The notes beneath the pieces were generated by a model. The model had not been told where the DNA came from and searched no databases. It saw only the letters and a program-made list of their open reading frames with translations. The position numbers and the translations under genes were made by a program. From contig JADJPA010000001.1 in NCBI GenBank assembly GCA_016713505.1, forward strand, positions 248,001-312,000: a DNA stretch of 64,000 nt. Reading direction: 5' to 3'. Positions 1-8,968 of this stretch are shown here, piece after piece (position 1 is the stretch's first letter; each line of letters opens with the position of its first letter). Source of the stretch: Candidatus Competibacteraceae bacterium (lineage in GTDB: Bacteria > Pseudomonadota > Gammaproteobacteria > Competibacterales > Competibacteraceae).

Positions 1-66
1 GACGGCGGCGAAGCCGGTCAGGCCGATGAACAAGGGATGTTTGAGAAAATTCAGGATCTTTTTCAT
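1..66 (-). CDS. tssM: Type VI secretion TssM/IcmF, N-terminal fragment
   Basis: Only the first 22 codons are in the window; the gene continues past the left edge. The peptide begins MKKILNFLKHPLFIGLTGFA, a basic start followed by a hydrophobic stretch, as expected at the N-terminus of the inner-membrane TssM protein. TssM forms the trans-envelope complex with TssL and TssJ. The start lies 9 bp after the tssL stop, so it is probably co-transcribed as tagH-tssK-tssL-tssM. The call rests on this short peptide plus strong gene-order context. Confidence 0.75.
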   Translation of the reverse strand, partial: MKKILNFLKHPLFIGLTGFAAV

Positions 67-75
67 GAGCCCGAC

Positions 76-1431
76 CTAATTGACCCGGGCGAGCAGCACG
101 ATATCGACGCGCCGGTTCAGCGCCCGATTCTGCGGGGTGTTGTTGGGGGCGACCGGTTGGGTGTCGGCGCGGCCTTCGCTGCTGAAACGGCCGGGGCTGT
201 TGCTGCCGGTGGCCAGGATCTTGACCACGCTTTCGGCGCGGGCCTTGGACAGATGCCAGTTGGAGGGGAATTGCAGGGTGCGAATCGGCACGTTGTCGCT
301 GTGGCCGGTGACCAACACCCGGCCCTGCACCTTGTTCATTTCCGCGCCGATTTGCTGGAGCAGGTTGTAAAATGTCGGCTTGACCTCGGCCTTGCCCGAA
401 TCGAACAGGCCATCGCCGCGGAGGCGCACCGTGGTTTGATCGGGTCCCTCGATCACTTCGACCAGCCCTTGCCGGATTTGCGGGTCCAGAAACGTCCGTA
501 AGGCCTGGCTGAGCTGGCTCAGTTGGGCGTTGGGTTTGCCGGCGGCCGGCGTCGCGGCGATCCCGCCGCGACGCACGGTGGCCACGGTCTGGCCCCGGAT
601 GTCGGCCAGCGCGGTCAACACGGGATCGGAAGTGGTGTTCAGCAACCAGTTGAAAATCGCGAAAGCCAGCAGCAGCAAGGCGGCGGCGACGCCGGCCACC
701 ACCCACAGCGGCACGTAGCGGATCAGCGGATTGCGCGGTTCGAGCGCGCCGCGCCAGTGCGGGGACAGATCGCGTTCGAACTCGCCGCGGGCGCTGCGGA
801 TGGCGTTGTAGGCCCGTTCCCGTTGCTGGTCCAGGCGGTCGCGGCCGTTTTCCAACAGCTTGTAGCGGCCTTGCAGCCCGAACGCCAGACACAAATACAT
901 CAGCTCCAGCAGATACAGATTCTTGCGCGGGTCGAGCACGATTGAATCCAGCAATTCGAAAAACTTCTCGCCGCCCCAGGCTTCATTGTGAAAGGTGATC
1001 AGCAGGCTGTTTTCACTCCATTCGCTGGCTCGGCCCCAGGGCGTGTTCAAGATGACTTCGTCGAGGGTGGTGCACAGAATGTAGCGGGCGCGGAAGACGG
1101 TTTTTTCGTCGATGCCGGCGTTGCGGGCGTTGGCGGTGAAGGCTTTGACCTCCTCGATCATGCGCTGGCGCAACCGCTCGGGTTCGGGGTGCGAGGAGGT
1201 GTTCTTAAGGCGCATGATCAGGCCGAGCAGCGGCGCGGCGGCGGCTTCCAACGGGTTCAAGCCAACGCCGCTCGGCGCGATCGGCTCCTCGGACGGAGGC
1301 GCCTCGGGCGGGCGCGGCGGCGGGCGCGTCGCATCCGAGGGGGTGGAGCGCCGGCCGCCCGGCGACGGCCGGATGACGGTGCGTTCGCCAGGATCGTCGT
1401 CAGGGCCGGCAAAGGGATCGTCGATGGTCAC
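76..1431 (-). CDS. tssL: TssL (DotU family) with C-terminal OmpA-like domain
   Basis: 451 aa inner-membrane component of the T6SS membrane complex. Residues about 1-60 are a Pro/Arg-rich cytoplasmic tail. About 60-235 is the DotU/TssL helical domain (LCTTLDEVILNTPWG, WGGEKFFELL). A single transmembrane helix lies at about 243-265. About 325-450 is a periplasmic OmpA/MotB peptidoglycan-binding domain (VTGHSDN, NRRVDIVLL). Such extended TssL proteins anchor the complex to peptidoglycan without a separate TagL. The start is GTG, 6 bp after the tssK stop, indicating tight coupling. Confidence 0.95.
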   Translation of the reverse strand: MTIDDPFAGPDDDPGERTVIRPSPGGRRSTPSDATRPPPRPPEAPPSEEPIAPSGVGLNPLEAAAAPLLGLIMRLKNTSSHPEPERLRQRMIEEVKAFTANARNAGIDEKTVFRARYILCTTLDEVILNTPWGRASEWSENSLLITFHNEAWGGEKFFELLDSIVLDPRKNLYLLELMYLCLAFGLQGRYKLLENGRDRLDQQRERAYNAIRSARGEFERDLSPHWRGALEPRNPLIRYVPLWVVAGVAAALLLLAFAIFNWLLNTTSDPVLTALADIRGQTVATVRRGGIAATPAAGKPNAQLSQLSQALRTFLDPQIRQGLVEVIEGPDQTTVRLRGDGLFDSGKAEVKPTFYNLLQQIGAEMNKVQGRVLVTGHSDNVPIRTLQFPSNWHLSKARAESVVKILATGSNSPGRFSSEGRADTQPVAPNNTPQNRALNRRVDIVLLARVN

Positions 1432-1437
1432 GAGGCA

Positions 1438-2790
1438 TTACTCTTTGATGGCCCAGAACACCATGTCCAGTCCGGGAAAGTCGCCGCCGACAAAAAACGC
1501 GAAACCTCCCGAATTGAGCAATTGCTTCCAGAATTCACTGTTGCGGTCGAGCCGGAAATAAATGAAATCAGCGCGGTAGGGGATTTCACGCGGGGCGACC
1601 GGCAAAGCGTTGACGCCGATGCCGGGCAGGTGGTGGTTGATGAGTTTGGCGATAATCTCGACCGGGCCGATCTTGAGCTGCGGCGGGAAACGGGCGCGCA
1701 GCGTGTCGGAGGCCATATCGGCCCGCACCGCCAGAATGAAGTTGGCCTTGGCGAGCAAGGGCTTTTCCCGATCGGTGATGATGCCGACCCGGATGCCGTA
1801 CTGACGTTCTTCAAGGGGAATCTGGATCGCCGCATCCACTTCTTCCAGGCTGAGCGAGCGGCGCAGCTCACGCATCAGCGGTTCGAAGGTTCTTTGCAGG
1901 TCGTCGTGATCGTAGGCCGGCAGCGTCGGCGGACGGCGTTTGACCTTGTCGGTGAAGGTCGCCATTTCGCCGGCCAGTTGCAAGGCGATCTGATAGAAGG
2001 TTTCCGGGTGCAGCTTCTGCATGATGGCCAGATGCGCGAACAGCGGCTCGAAGCGGTTGACGGTTTGCAAGCGCATGAATTGCGCCAAGTCCAGCGAGGC
2101 GGCGCGCGCCGTGCCGCCTCCCACCACGCGTTCGGCCAGCGCGTCGCCGCGCTGGTGCAGCAAGCCGAGCAACTCGGCGACGAAGCCGTTCAGCGACGGC
2201 ACGCCCCGGCAATCCAAGGACGGCGGGATGTACTGTTCGTCCAGCACGACCTTCTGGTCCGGGCGTCGCTCCGCCACGCGGGCGATGCCGATGCAGGTGT
2301 GTTCGCTCCAGTCTCGGGTGTCGAGCAGCAAGCGCAGCCGGGGTTCGCCGACCTCGACGAAAGCGCTGTTGTTAGCGGTGTCGATATTGTTGTCGCGCAC
2401 TTCACGGGCCACGGCGCGGTAGCGGGCGGCGGTGTCGGTCTGATCGCCGCGTTCCACATCGGCCATGCCGGTCCGCCGCAGCGGCAGGGCCAACATGACC
2501 CGAGTGTCGCGCACCCCGGCGTCGATGGTGAGCGGCGTGGGCGGCGGATCGTGTTCGGGAATGCTGAATGGAGTGCCGTCGGGCAATAGCCCCTTGGCGG
2601 AGGTGACGGCCATCTTGCCCAACGCCAGGGCTTCCCGGTCCAGAGCCAGCTCCACCAGGCCCCAGTCGTAAGGGCGCAGCGGGCCGCGCGACTGGCGGAC
2701 AAAGGCTTCCAAATAGCGATCCTGCTGCTGGAAATGCTGGGGGCGCAGGAACATGCCCTCGGACCACACAACCTTGCTGTACCAACTCAT
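1438..2790 (-). CDS. tssK: T6SS baseplate protein TssK
   Basis: 450 aa, the usual length for TssK, which links the TssEFG baseplate to the TssJLM membrane complex in the cytoplasm. The N-terminus (VVWSEGMFLRPQHFQQQDRY) is the family hallmark, and the C-terminal part contains PYRADFIYFRLDRNSEFW, typical of the membrane-complex-binding domain. It precedes tssL by 6 bp and follows tagH after about 115 bp. Long reading frames on the opposite strand here are shadows. Confidence 0.97.
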   Translation of the reverse strand: MSWYSKVVWSEGMFLRPQHFQQQDRYLEAFVRQSRGPLRPYDWGLVELALDREALALGKMAVTSAKGLLPDGTPFSIPEHDPPPTPLTIDAGVRDTRVMLALPLRRTGMADVERGDQTDTAARYRAVAREVRDNNIDTANNSAFVEVGEPRLRLLLDTRDWSEHTCIGIARVAERRPDQKVVLDEQYIPPSLDCRGVPSLNGFVAELLGLLHQRGDALAERVVGGGTARAASLDLAQFMRLQTVNRFEPLFAHLAIMQKLHPETFYQIALQLAGEMATFTDKVKRRPPTLPAYDHDDLQRTFEPLMRELRRSLSLEEVDAAIQIPLEERQYGIRVGIITDREKPLLAKANFILAVRADMASDTLRARFPPQLKIGPVEIIAKLINHHLPGIGVNALPVAPREIPYRADFIYFRLDRNSEFWKQLLNSGGFAFFVGGDFPGLDMVFWAIKE

Positions 2791-2906
2791 GAGGGGGTCG
2801 CTCGTTTCAGCGCTTCGATGAAGGCGGGCGCTGCGTTAAATTTGATCGGTTTATCACTCAATCCTAGCATCCAAACCGTAAAGCGGCAGTGGGTATGGGG
2901 CCAAAC

Positions 2907-4574
2907 TCAAGCGTCGCGCAGCCGGCTTTGGTAAGCACGGGCGAATTCTTCGCCGAACAGTTTGTTGAAATCGTCCTCGGCCTCCCGAGCGATGGCGTGA
3001 TATTCGGCGATGAACAGATCCCAATATTTGGCCTTGCGGTTGGCCGGCCAGAGATTATCAAGCACATTCTGTTCCAGCCGGTCTTCCAGATTGCCCGGAT
3101 CGAAGCGTTGCAGCAGATGGTTCAAAGCCGCTTGAATGCCCGCCATCACGGCCAACTGGTGCGCCTTGATGTCGTCGAAGCCTTCGCGCACCGCCTGGAC
3201 CGGCGGCATGTAGGCGTCCTTCTGTCCGAGCAGCAGCAAGCCCATGACCTGTTCTGGAGCTAGCGGCGGCTGCCCGGGCGAGGTCTTGAGCGGGTTGTTT
3301 TCGATCGGGCCCATGGTGGTGCGATCCAGCCGGAACTCGCCTTTCACATCGCTGCGGGCCAGCAAGACTTCCATCAGCCCCCGCACGGTTTCGCGGAAGA
3401 TGGCCCCCAGATTGGCCATCAATTCAGTCGTTTGCGCATCGGCTAGTTTCAGGAGCGGCAGTCCGGCCCCCTCGCAAAAGGCGCGCAGCAGCACGTCCGC
3501 GCCGGAGGCCGCCGCGAGCGCGGGCTGCGCGGGGCCGGCCGAGGGGCGTTGCGATACCGGCGCGACCGGTGAGGTCGGGATTTGCTTGGCGGGAACCTGA
3601 GAGATCGGTTGCGGCGCGACCGGCGCGACCGGCGCGGCGGCGCTGGGTGGGGCGGGTTGCATCCACCAGTCATCGGGAATGAGCGGGTCGAAGCCGGACT
3701 CGACGGAGGCGGTCGGCATTTTCGGCTCGGGGACCAAGGGCGTCATCGGCGCGGGTTCCGGTATTTGCAACTCGGGTTCCAACGGCGTTTTCGGCGCGGC
3801 TTCCGGGGCGCTCGAAGACGTTGCCGGCAAGGCGGTGGACGCCGGCGCGGGTTGGACCGCAAGGCCGGGTTCGGGCAAGGTTGGCGTGGCCGAGAACAGG
3901 GGTTCAGACGGCGGTTCCGTGGTCGGTGCGAGCGATTTGCGAAGCCCCGCCCCAGTAATCAGCGATGGCAATTCGAAATTGATCCGTTCCGGCGAGGATA
4001 AATCCGGGGACGGCGTCGTGGCGGGCCTATCGGAAGCGGCGGGCGCGGCGTGTCGCGCCGGATCGGGACCGCCCCGATCCCCGGACAGGATATCGTCGAA
4101 AGGCGGTTTGAGGTGATCCAGCCAGGCATCGCCGCCGCCGTGTTGCAGCGGATCGGCGGCGAGCGGCGGCGCGCCGCCCAACAGATCGCTGTCGAACGGC
4201 GGCACGATATCGGTAAACGGCCCTTCCAACAGCGCCTTCGAATCGGGTTCGCCGGAGTCGAAGGCCACTGAAATTTCGTATTCACCCAGTACGAAATGGT
4301 CGCCGTCATTGAGTTCGATGGTTTGGTTGCGGGCGATTCTCTGTTGGGAATCGTTGAGAAAGGTCCCGTTGACGCTGAAGTCGGTCAGAAAGTAAGCGCC
4401 CTCTCGATAAAGGACGGTGCAGTGATGCTTGGACAGAATCCGTTCGGGGTCTTGCAGCACCCAGTCGTTTTGCGCCGCGCGGCCGATGGTAAGCGGCTCG
4501 CGGCCGAGGGTTTTAGCGATTTCTTGGCCGGGCGAGAGCCGCTGATAGCTAGTGATGGTTAATTTCAGAGGCAT
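2907..4574 (-). CDS. tagH: FHA-domain T6SS protein TagH (Fha1-like)
   Basis: 555 aa from the ATG at 4574. An upstream extension of the open frame has no similarity, whereas this start gives the typical beginning MPLKLTITSYQRLSPGQEI. Residues about 5-105 form an FHA phosphothreonine-binding domain (TIGRAAQNDWVLQDPE, LSKHHCTVLY, NGTFLN). About 110-365 is a long Pro/Ala-rich linker. About 370-550 is the T6SS FHA C-terminal domain (LRAFCEGAGLP, ending FGEEFARAYQSRL). In Pseudomonas the homologue Fha1 is a threonine-phosphorylation target that promotes assembly. No PpkA kinase or PppA phosphatase is in this window. It heads the leftward tagH-tssK-tssL-tssM operon, divergent from tssA. Confidence 0.9.
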   Translation of the reverse strand: MPLKLTITSYQRLSPGQEIAKTLGREPLTIGRAAQNDWVLQDPERILSKHHCTVLYREGAYFLTDFSVNGTFLNDSQQRIARNQTIELNDGDHFVLGEYEISVAFDSGEPDSKALLEGPFTDIVPPFDSDLLGGAPPLAADPLQHGGGDAWLDHLKPPFDDILSGDRGGPDPARHAAPAASDRPATTPSPDLSSPERINFELPSLITGAGLRKSLAPTTEPPSEPLFSATPTLPEPGLAVQPAPASTALPATSSSAPEAAPKTPLEPELQIPEPAPMTPLVPEPKMPTASVESGFDPLIPDDWWMQPAPPSAAAPVAPVAPQPISQVPAKQIPTSPVAPVSQRPSAGPAQPALAAASGADVLLRAFCEGAGLPLLKLADAQTTELMANLGAIFRETVRGLMEVLLARSDVKGEFRLDRTTMGPIENNPLKTSPGQPPLAPEQVMGLLLLGQKDAYMPPVQAVREGFDDIKAHQLAVMAGIQAALNHLLQRFDPGNLEDRLEQNVLDNLWPANRKAKYWDLFIAEYHAIAREAEDDFNKLFGEEFARAYQSRLRDA

Positions 4575-4989
4575 GGCGCGCGTTCCGTTGGCCGGGAGAT
4601 TGTGACAATCGCCTAGGCGGAATTCATCGAATCGATCACAAGGAATCAAGGTTGGAATGCTAATGATCGAGTCTATACCGACCGGCCAATCACGCCAAGC
4701 CGGTCTGTCGAGCCAGTGGGGGGCGTCGTCGGGTGATAGGGGGCTCGGGGTAGCGAGCCGGGGTTGCGGCCACGGCAATCTGGTGCGAGGGTAAAGCGGC
4801 GGCCGGCGCGGCCGGGAGCGCGGCGTTCTTACAATTTGCTTACAAATTTGCCCAATTTGGCGCTTTCTGAAATGACTGGGAAATTTTTATAGACGATGAT
4901 CGCCACAGGTCTTAGCGCCGTGGATCACTTGGCGGGTTGCCGGAGGCGTCTATACTTCAAGGCACCCGAGCAGACGAGGCGCAAGACCG
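4575..4989. other. Divergent intergenic region between tagH and tssA
   Basis: 415 bp that must hold the promoters of both T6SS arms. It includes an AT-rich patch at about 4828-4890 with repeated caaattt/aaattt words inside otherwise GC-rich DNA. No convincing -35/-10 pair could be assigned. I checked for a GG-N10-GC sigma-54 motif on both strands and found only off-spacing candidates. The tssA ribosome-binding site is the GAGGCG stretch just before 4990. Confidence 0.5.
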
Positions 4990-6051
4990 ATGAGCGTGAT
5001 CGAGATCGAGACACTGTTGGACGAGATCGAGGCGACCGCGCCATGCGGTGAGGATCTCGAATACGACCCGGAATTGGCCGAGCTGGAAGCGGCGGCGCAG
5101 GAGACGCCAGAACGCCAGTACGGCGACACCATCATTCCCGCCCAGCCGCCCGACTGGCGCGCGGTAAAAACAACGGCCTTGAGCTTGTTCGGGCGGACTA
5201 GGGACTTGCGGATCGCGGTTGCGCTGGCCAGAGCTTTACTGCATGTCGATGGCTTGCCGGGCTTCGCCGCCGGCCTGAGCGTGGTGGAAGGCTTGCTCGA
5301 ACGTTATTGGGACAGCGTTTACCCGCTGCTCGATCCTGAGGACGACAACGACCCCACGTTGCGGGTCAACGTTCTGGTGGCGCTGTGCGATCAAGAAGCC
5401 ACGCTGCGCGGCGTGCGGGAAATGCCGCTGGTCAACTCGCGCGCCCTGGGGCGCTTCAGCTTGCGGGATGTCCAGATCGCCAGCGGCCTGCTGGCGCCCC
5501 TCGCGAGCGACGAACCGGCGGAGTTGCCCACCCAGACCAAGATCGACGGGGCGTTCCTCGATGCCGATCTGGACGAATTGCAAGCCACCGCCGCGGCCGT
5601 CGCCGAAGCCATCGAGCGGGCCAAACGGATCGAGGTGGTGTTGACCGAACTGATCGGCGTCGCCCGCGCGCCGGACATGAGCGCGCTGGCGGGCGTATTG
5701 AAAGAAATACACCATGTGTTGGCCCAGCAATTGCAAAAACGTGGGGTCGGCCTCATTGCTGAGGCGACGGCGGATGAAATGGCCGACGGAGAGTCGCTCG
5801 CGGGGGCCGCCGCCGGCCAGCGGTGGGTGGTCGGTGAAATCGGCAGCCGTGATGATGCCATGCGGATGCTGGATAAGATTTGCGACTACTTCGAACGCTA
5901 CGAACCGTCCAGCCCGGTGCCGTTTTTGTTGAAACGCGCCAAGAAGCTAGTGACCAAGGATTTCATGGCGATTCTGAACGATCTTGCCCCTGGCGGAGCC
6001 GAGCAAGCCACGCTGATTTTCGGCTTGCAGGGCGAGGAGTCCGGCGAATGA
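4990..6051 (+). CDS. tssA: T6SS protein TssA (ImpA N-terminal family)
   Basis: 353 aa cytoplasmic protein of the short TssA1-like class. The N-terminal ImpA domain is clear (IEATAPCGEDLEYDPE and WRAVKTTALSLFGRTRDLRIA). The C-terminal part (ICDYFERYEPSSPVPFLLKR and LVTKDFMAILNDLAPGG) forms the oligomerising tip. TssA primes sheath and tube polymerisation at the baseplate. A GAGGCG Shine-Dalgarno lies about 9 bp upstream. It is first in the rightward operon, 52 bp before tssB. Confidence 0.95.
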   Translation: MSVIEIETLLDEIEATAPCGEDLEYDPELAELEAAAQETPERQYGDTIIPAQPPDWRAVKTTALSLFGRTRDLRIAVALARALLHVDGLPGFAAGLSVVEGLLERYWDSVYPLLDPEDDNDPTLRVNVLVALCDQEATLRGVREMPLVNSRALGRFSLRDVQIASGLLAPLASDEPAELPTQTKIDGAFLDADLDELQATAAAVAEAIERAKRIEVVLTELIGVARAPDMSALAGVLKEIHHVLAQQLQKRGVGLIAEATADEMADGESLAGAAAGQRWVVGEIGSRDDAMRMLDKICDYFERYEPSSPVPFLLKRAKKLVTKDFMAILNDLAPGGAEQATLIFGLQGEESGE

Positions 6052-6103
6052 AGGCCGTCTAACGTGAGCTGCTAATTATCAATCTTAAAGAGGTAATTGT
6101 CCC

Positions 6104-6625
6104 ATGGCGATGAGCAGTCAGAAATTTATCGCGCGCAACCGAGCGCCGCGCGTGCAGATCGAGTACGACGTCGAGGTGTACGGCTCGCAGAAGAAAGTGC
6201 AGATCCCCTTTGTGATGGGGGTGATGGCCGATCTGTCCGGCAAGCCGGTCGATCCCCTGGCGCCGGTGGCGGAGCGCAAATTCATGGAAATCGACGTGGA
6301 TAACTTCGATAGCCGCATGAAGGCGATGAAACCGCGCGCGGCGTTTCGGGTGCCCAACACCCTGACGGGCGAAGGTGAGCTGAGCCTGGATATCACCTTC
6401 GAAAGCATGGACGATTTTTCACCGGCGGCGGTGGCGCGTAAGGTGGACGCCCTGAACAAGCTGCTACAAGCCCGCCAGCAACTGACCAATCTGATGACTT
6501 ACATGGACGGCAAGACCGGCGCGGAGGAGTTGATCGCCAAGGTGCTGAACGATCCGAGTTTGCTGCAATCCCTGGCGGCCGCCCCCAAGCCCCAGGACAG
6601 CGAAAAACCCGCCACCGAGGAGTGA
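6104..6625 (+). CDS. tssB: T6SS contractile sheath small subunit TssB (VipA)
   Basis: 173 aa, standard length. It contains KFIARNRAPRVQIEYDVEVY and IPFVMGVMADLSG, diagnostic for TssB, and a C-terminal helix region (RQQLTNLMTYMDGKTGAEEL). With TssC it forms the contractile sheath around the Hcp tube; its helix is presented to ClpV for disassembly. A GAGGTA ribosome-binding site lies about 9 bp upstream of the ATG; a second in-frame ATG two codons later is possible. It is 6 bp from tssC. Confidence 0.98.
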   Translation: MAMSSQKFIARNRAPRVQIEYDVEVYGSQKKVQIPFVMGVMADLSGKPVDPLAPVAERKFMEIDVDNFDSRMKAMKPRAAFRVPNTLTGEGELSLDITFESMDDFSPAAVARKVDALNKLLQARQQLTNLMTYMDGKTGAEELIAKVLNDPSLLQSLAAAPKPQDSEKPATEE

Positions 6626-6631
6626 TAGACC

Positions 6632-8131
6632 ATGGCCGAAACCGATCCGACTGTCGCGGCCCCGGCGGGCGCCGCCGCCGAAGTTCTGGAAACCAACGAG
6701 TTTTCCTCCTTGTTGCAACGGGAGTTCAAACCTAAATCCGACCAAGCCAAGGAAGCGGTCGAGCACGCGGTCAAGACGCTGGCCGAGCAGGCCCTGCAAC
6801 ATACCACGCTGATCTCCAAGGACGTGCTCAAGTCGATCGAGTCGATGGTCGCCGAAATCGACCGGAAGCTGAGCGAGCAGATCAATCTGATCATGCACCA
6901 TCCCGAATTCCAACAGCTGGAAGGCGCTTGGCGCGGTCTGCACTATCTGGTTTTCAACACTGAAACCGACGAGATGCTCAAGATTCGGGTGATGAACATC
7001 ACCAAAAACGAATTGAGCAGAACCTTGAAGAAATTCAAGGGTGTGGTCTGGGATCAGAGCCCACTGTTCAAGAAAGTCTACGAGGAAGAGTACGGTCAGT
7101 TCGGCGGTGAACCGTTCGGCTGTCTGGTCGGAGACTACCATTTCGACCACAGCCCGCCCGATGTGGAGCTGCTGCGCAGCATGGCTCAAATCTCCGCCGC
7201 CGCCCACACGCCGTTCATCGCCGGCGCGTCGCCCACCGTGATGCAAATGGAGTCCTGGCAGGAACTCAGCAACCCGCGTGACCTGACCAAGATTTTCCAA
7301 ACGCCGGAATACGGCGGCTGGCGCGGCTTGCGCGATTCCGAGGATTCGCGCTACATCGGTCTGGCGATGCCGCGGTTTCTGGCGCGGACGCCCTATGGCG
7401 CGAAAACCGATCCGGTCGAGGAGTTCGATTTCGAGGAAGATATCGAGGGTGGCGACCACAGTAAATATTGCTGGGCCAATTCGGCTTACGCCATGGCCAA
7501 GAACATCACCATGGCCTACAAGCTATACGGCTGGTGCACCAAGATCCGGGGCATCGAATCCGGCGGCGCGGTGGAAGGCTTGCCGACCCATATCTTCCCG
7601 ACCGACGACGGCGGGGTGGACGCGAAGTGCCCGACCGAAATCGCGATCAGCGACCGACGCGAAGCGGAACTGGCCAAGAACGGCTTCATGCCGCTGGTCC
7701 ACAAGAAAAACACCGACTTCGCCGCCTTCATCGGCGCTCAGTCGCTGCAAAAGCCGGCCGAATACGACGACCCGGACGCCACCGCCAACGCCAACTTGTC
7801 GGCCCGGCTGCCCTATCTGTTCGCGGTCTGTCGCTTCGCCCATTACCTCAAGTGCATGGTGCGGGACAAGATCGGCTCGTTCAAGGAGCGGGAAGCCCTC
7901 GAACGCTGGTTGCAGGAATGGATTTACAACTATGTGGACGGCAATCCGGCCATTTCCAGCGATGAGACCAAGGCCATGAAACCGCTGGCGGCGGCCGAGG
8001 TGGTGGTCGAGGAAGTGGAAGGCAATCCGGGTTACTACACCTCGAAGTTCTTCTTGCGCCCGCATTATCAGTTGGAAGGGCTGACGGTATCGCTGCGCTT
8101 GGTATCCAAGCTGCCGTCGATCAAGGGGTAG
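6632..8131 (+). CDS. tssC: T6SS contractile sheath large subunit TssC (VipB)
   Basis: 499 aa, full length. Family signatures include LEGAWRGLHYLVFNTETDE, FGCLVGDYHFDH, RYIGLAMPRFLARTPYG and the C-terminal FFLRPHYQLEGLTVSLRLVS. It assembles with TssB into the sheath whose contraction fires the Hcp tube. A GAGGAG ribosome-binding site lies inside the end of tssB, so translation is probably coupled. A hairpin follows 16 bp after its stop. Confidence 0.98.
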   Translation: MAETDPTVAAPAGAAAEVLETNEFSSLLQREFKPKSDQAKEAVEHAVKTLAEQALQHTTLISKDVLKSIESMVAEIDRKLSEQINLIMHHPEFQQLEGAWRGLHYLVFNTETDEMLKIRVMNITKNELSRTLKKFKGVVWDQSPLFKKVYEEEYGQFGGEPFGCLVGDYHFDHSPPDVELLRSMAQISAAAHTPFIAGASPTVMQMESWQELSNPRDLTKIFQTPEYGGWRGLRDSEDSRYIGLAMPRFLARTPYGAKTDPVEEFDFEEDIEGGDHSKYCWANSAYAMAKNITMAYKLYGWCTKIRGIESGGAVEGLPTHIFPTDDGGVDAKCPTEIAISDRREAELAKNGFMPLVHKKNTDFAAFIGAQSLQKPAEYDDPDATANANLSARLPYLFAVCRFAHYLKCMVRDKIGSFKEREALERWLQEWIYNYVDGNPAISSDETKAMKPLAAAEVVVEEVEGNPGYYTSKFFLRPHYQLEGLTVSLRLVSKLPSIKG

Positions 8132-8147
8132 TGGTCCGCTGGGCCAG

Positions 8148-8175
8148 AATGGGCTGGTTAATGTGGCCCATTTTT
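8148..8175 (+). terminator. Putative terminator or attenuator between tssC and hcp
   Basis: Seven-base-pair stem AATGGGC (8148-8154) with GCCCATT (8166-8172), an 11-nt loop and a run of five T at 8171-8175. It lies just after tssC. It could end part of the tssABC transcripts and so let hcp be driven separately by the downstream promoter. The stem is short, so read-through is likely. Confidence 0.5.
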
Positions 8176-8229
8176 GAGAGTTTCAAGCGAAATTGGTGGC
8201 AAAAAGGAGTGAGAGAGTGACTTATTTTC

Positions 8230-8245
8230 TGGCATGAGATATGCA
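8230..8245 (+). promoter_or_regulatory. Sigma-54 type -24/-12 promoter upstream of hcp
   Basis: The sequence TGGCATGAGATATGCA matches the RpoN consensus TGGCAC-N5-TTGCW at most positions and has the obligatory GG (8231-8232) to GC (8243-8244) spacing of ten bases. It lies about 120 bp before the hcp start and downstream of the tssC hairpin. RpoN control of hcp genes is known in Vibrio and Pseudomonas. An enhancer-binding activator would be needed and none is in the window. Confidence 0.6.
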
Positions 8246-8365
8246 AATTCTTACTCGACGACGGAAATTGCAGTCCTTCAGACCCGAAGTTTCGAAGGCA
8301 CCGTTGATCGGAGCGGTGGTTGAACCATCGATGAACCATGAACTGACTGTTGAGAGGATACGACG

Positions 8366-8851
8366 ATGGCTGATGCATTTTTGAAAATTGGCGACGTGAA
8401 GGGCGAGTGTTCGGATCATGAATTCAAGGAATGGATCGAGGTGCTGAGCTGGTCCTGGGGCGCGCACCAACTGGGTACCGCCGGACACGGCGCCGGTCTG
8501 GGCGCCAGCAAGGTGAGCATGAACGATTTCAGCTTCACCATGCACTTCTGCGCGGCGTCGCCCGAACTGTTGCTGTCCTGCTGCTCGGGCCATCACTACC
8601 CGGAAGCCAAGCTGGTGATGCGCAAGCCGACCGGCAAGGACGGCGGCCAGCAGAAATTCCTGGAGTTCACCTTCAAGGACGTGATCGTCAGCAGCTACCA
8701 GACCGGCGGCGCCGGCGAGGATCTGCCGGTCGAGAGCCTGTCCTTGAACTTCACCTCGATGCAGCAGGAATACTTCACTCAGGATGCGAAGGGCGCGACC
8801 AAATCCGCCGGCAAGTCGGGTTGGGACGTCAAGACCAACAAGAAGCTGTAA
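8366..8851 (+). CDS. hcp: T6SS tube protein Hcp (TssD)
   Basis: 161 aa, plain Hcp length with no effector extension. It shows the Hcp1-type pattern: ADAFLKIGDVKGECSDHEF, then EVLSWSWGAHQLGT, a central LVMRKPTGKDGGQQKFLEF, and GEDLPVESLSLNFTSMQQEY near the end. It forms hexameric rings that stack into the secreted tube and carries small effectors. An AGAGGAT ribosome-binding site precedes the ATG. It has its own putative sigma-54 promoter, fitting its need for higher expression than structural baseplate genes. Confidence 0.97.
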   Translation: MADAFLKIGDVKGECSDHEFKEWIEVLSWSWGAHQLGTAGHGAGLGASKVSMNDFSFTMHFCAASPELLLSCCSGHHYPEAKLVMRKPTGKDGGQQKFLEFTFKDVIVSSYQTGGAGEDLPVESLSLNFTSMQQEYFTQDAKGATKSAGKSGWDVKTNKKL

Positions 8852-8968
8852 GCGAGCGGCTGGCCAGATTATTCTGGCGTTGCAACGGGACCCGCGTATC
8901 CGGCCTGATGGTTTCAGTCCGGGTGCGCGGAGTTTTTCTCCCTTCGAAAAATTTGGAAAACGCCGCTT

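Noticed and set aside
988..2589. 533-codon open frame opposite tssK
   Set aside because: It is antisense to a clear TssK. GC-rich codon structure creates long open frames on the other strand, and the translation has no family features.
4821..4975. Possible sigma-54 sites upstream of tssA and tagH
   Set aside because: GG and GC elements are present (for example ttggcgggttgc and gcttacaaatttgcc) but the spacing is wrong for RpoN.
6464..7459. 331-codon open frame opposite tssB/tssC
   Set aside because: Antisense shadow of highly conserved sheath genes.
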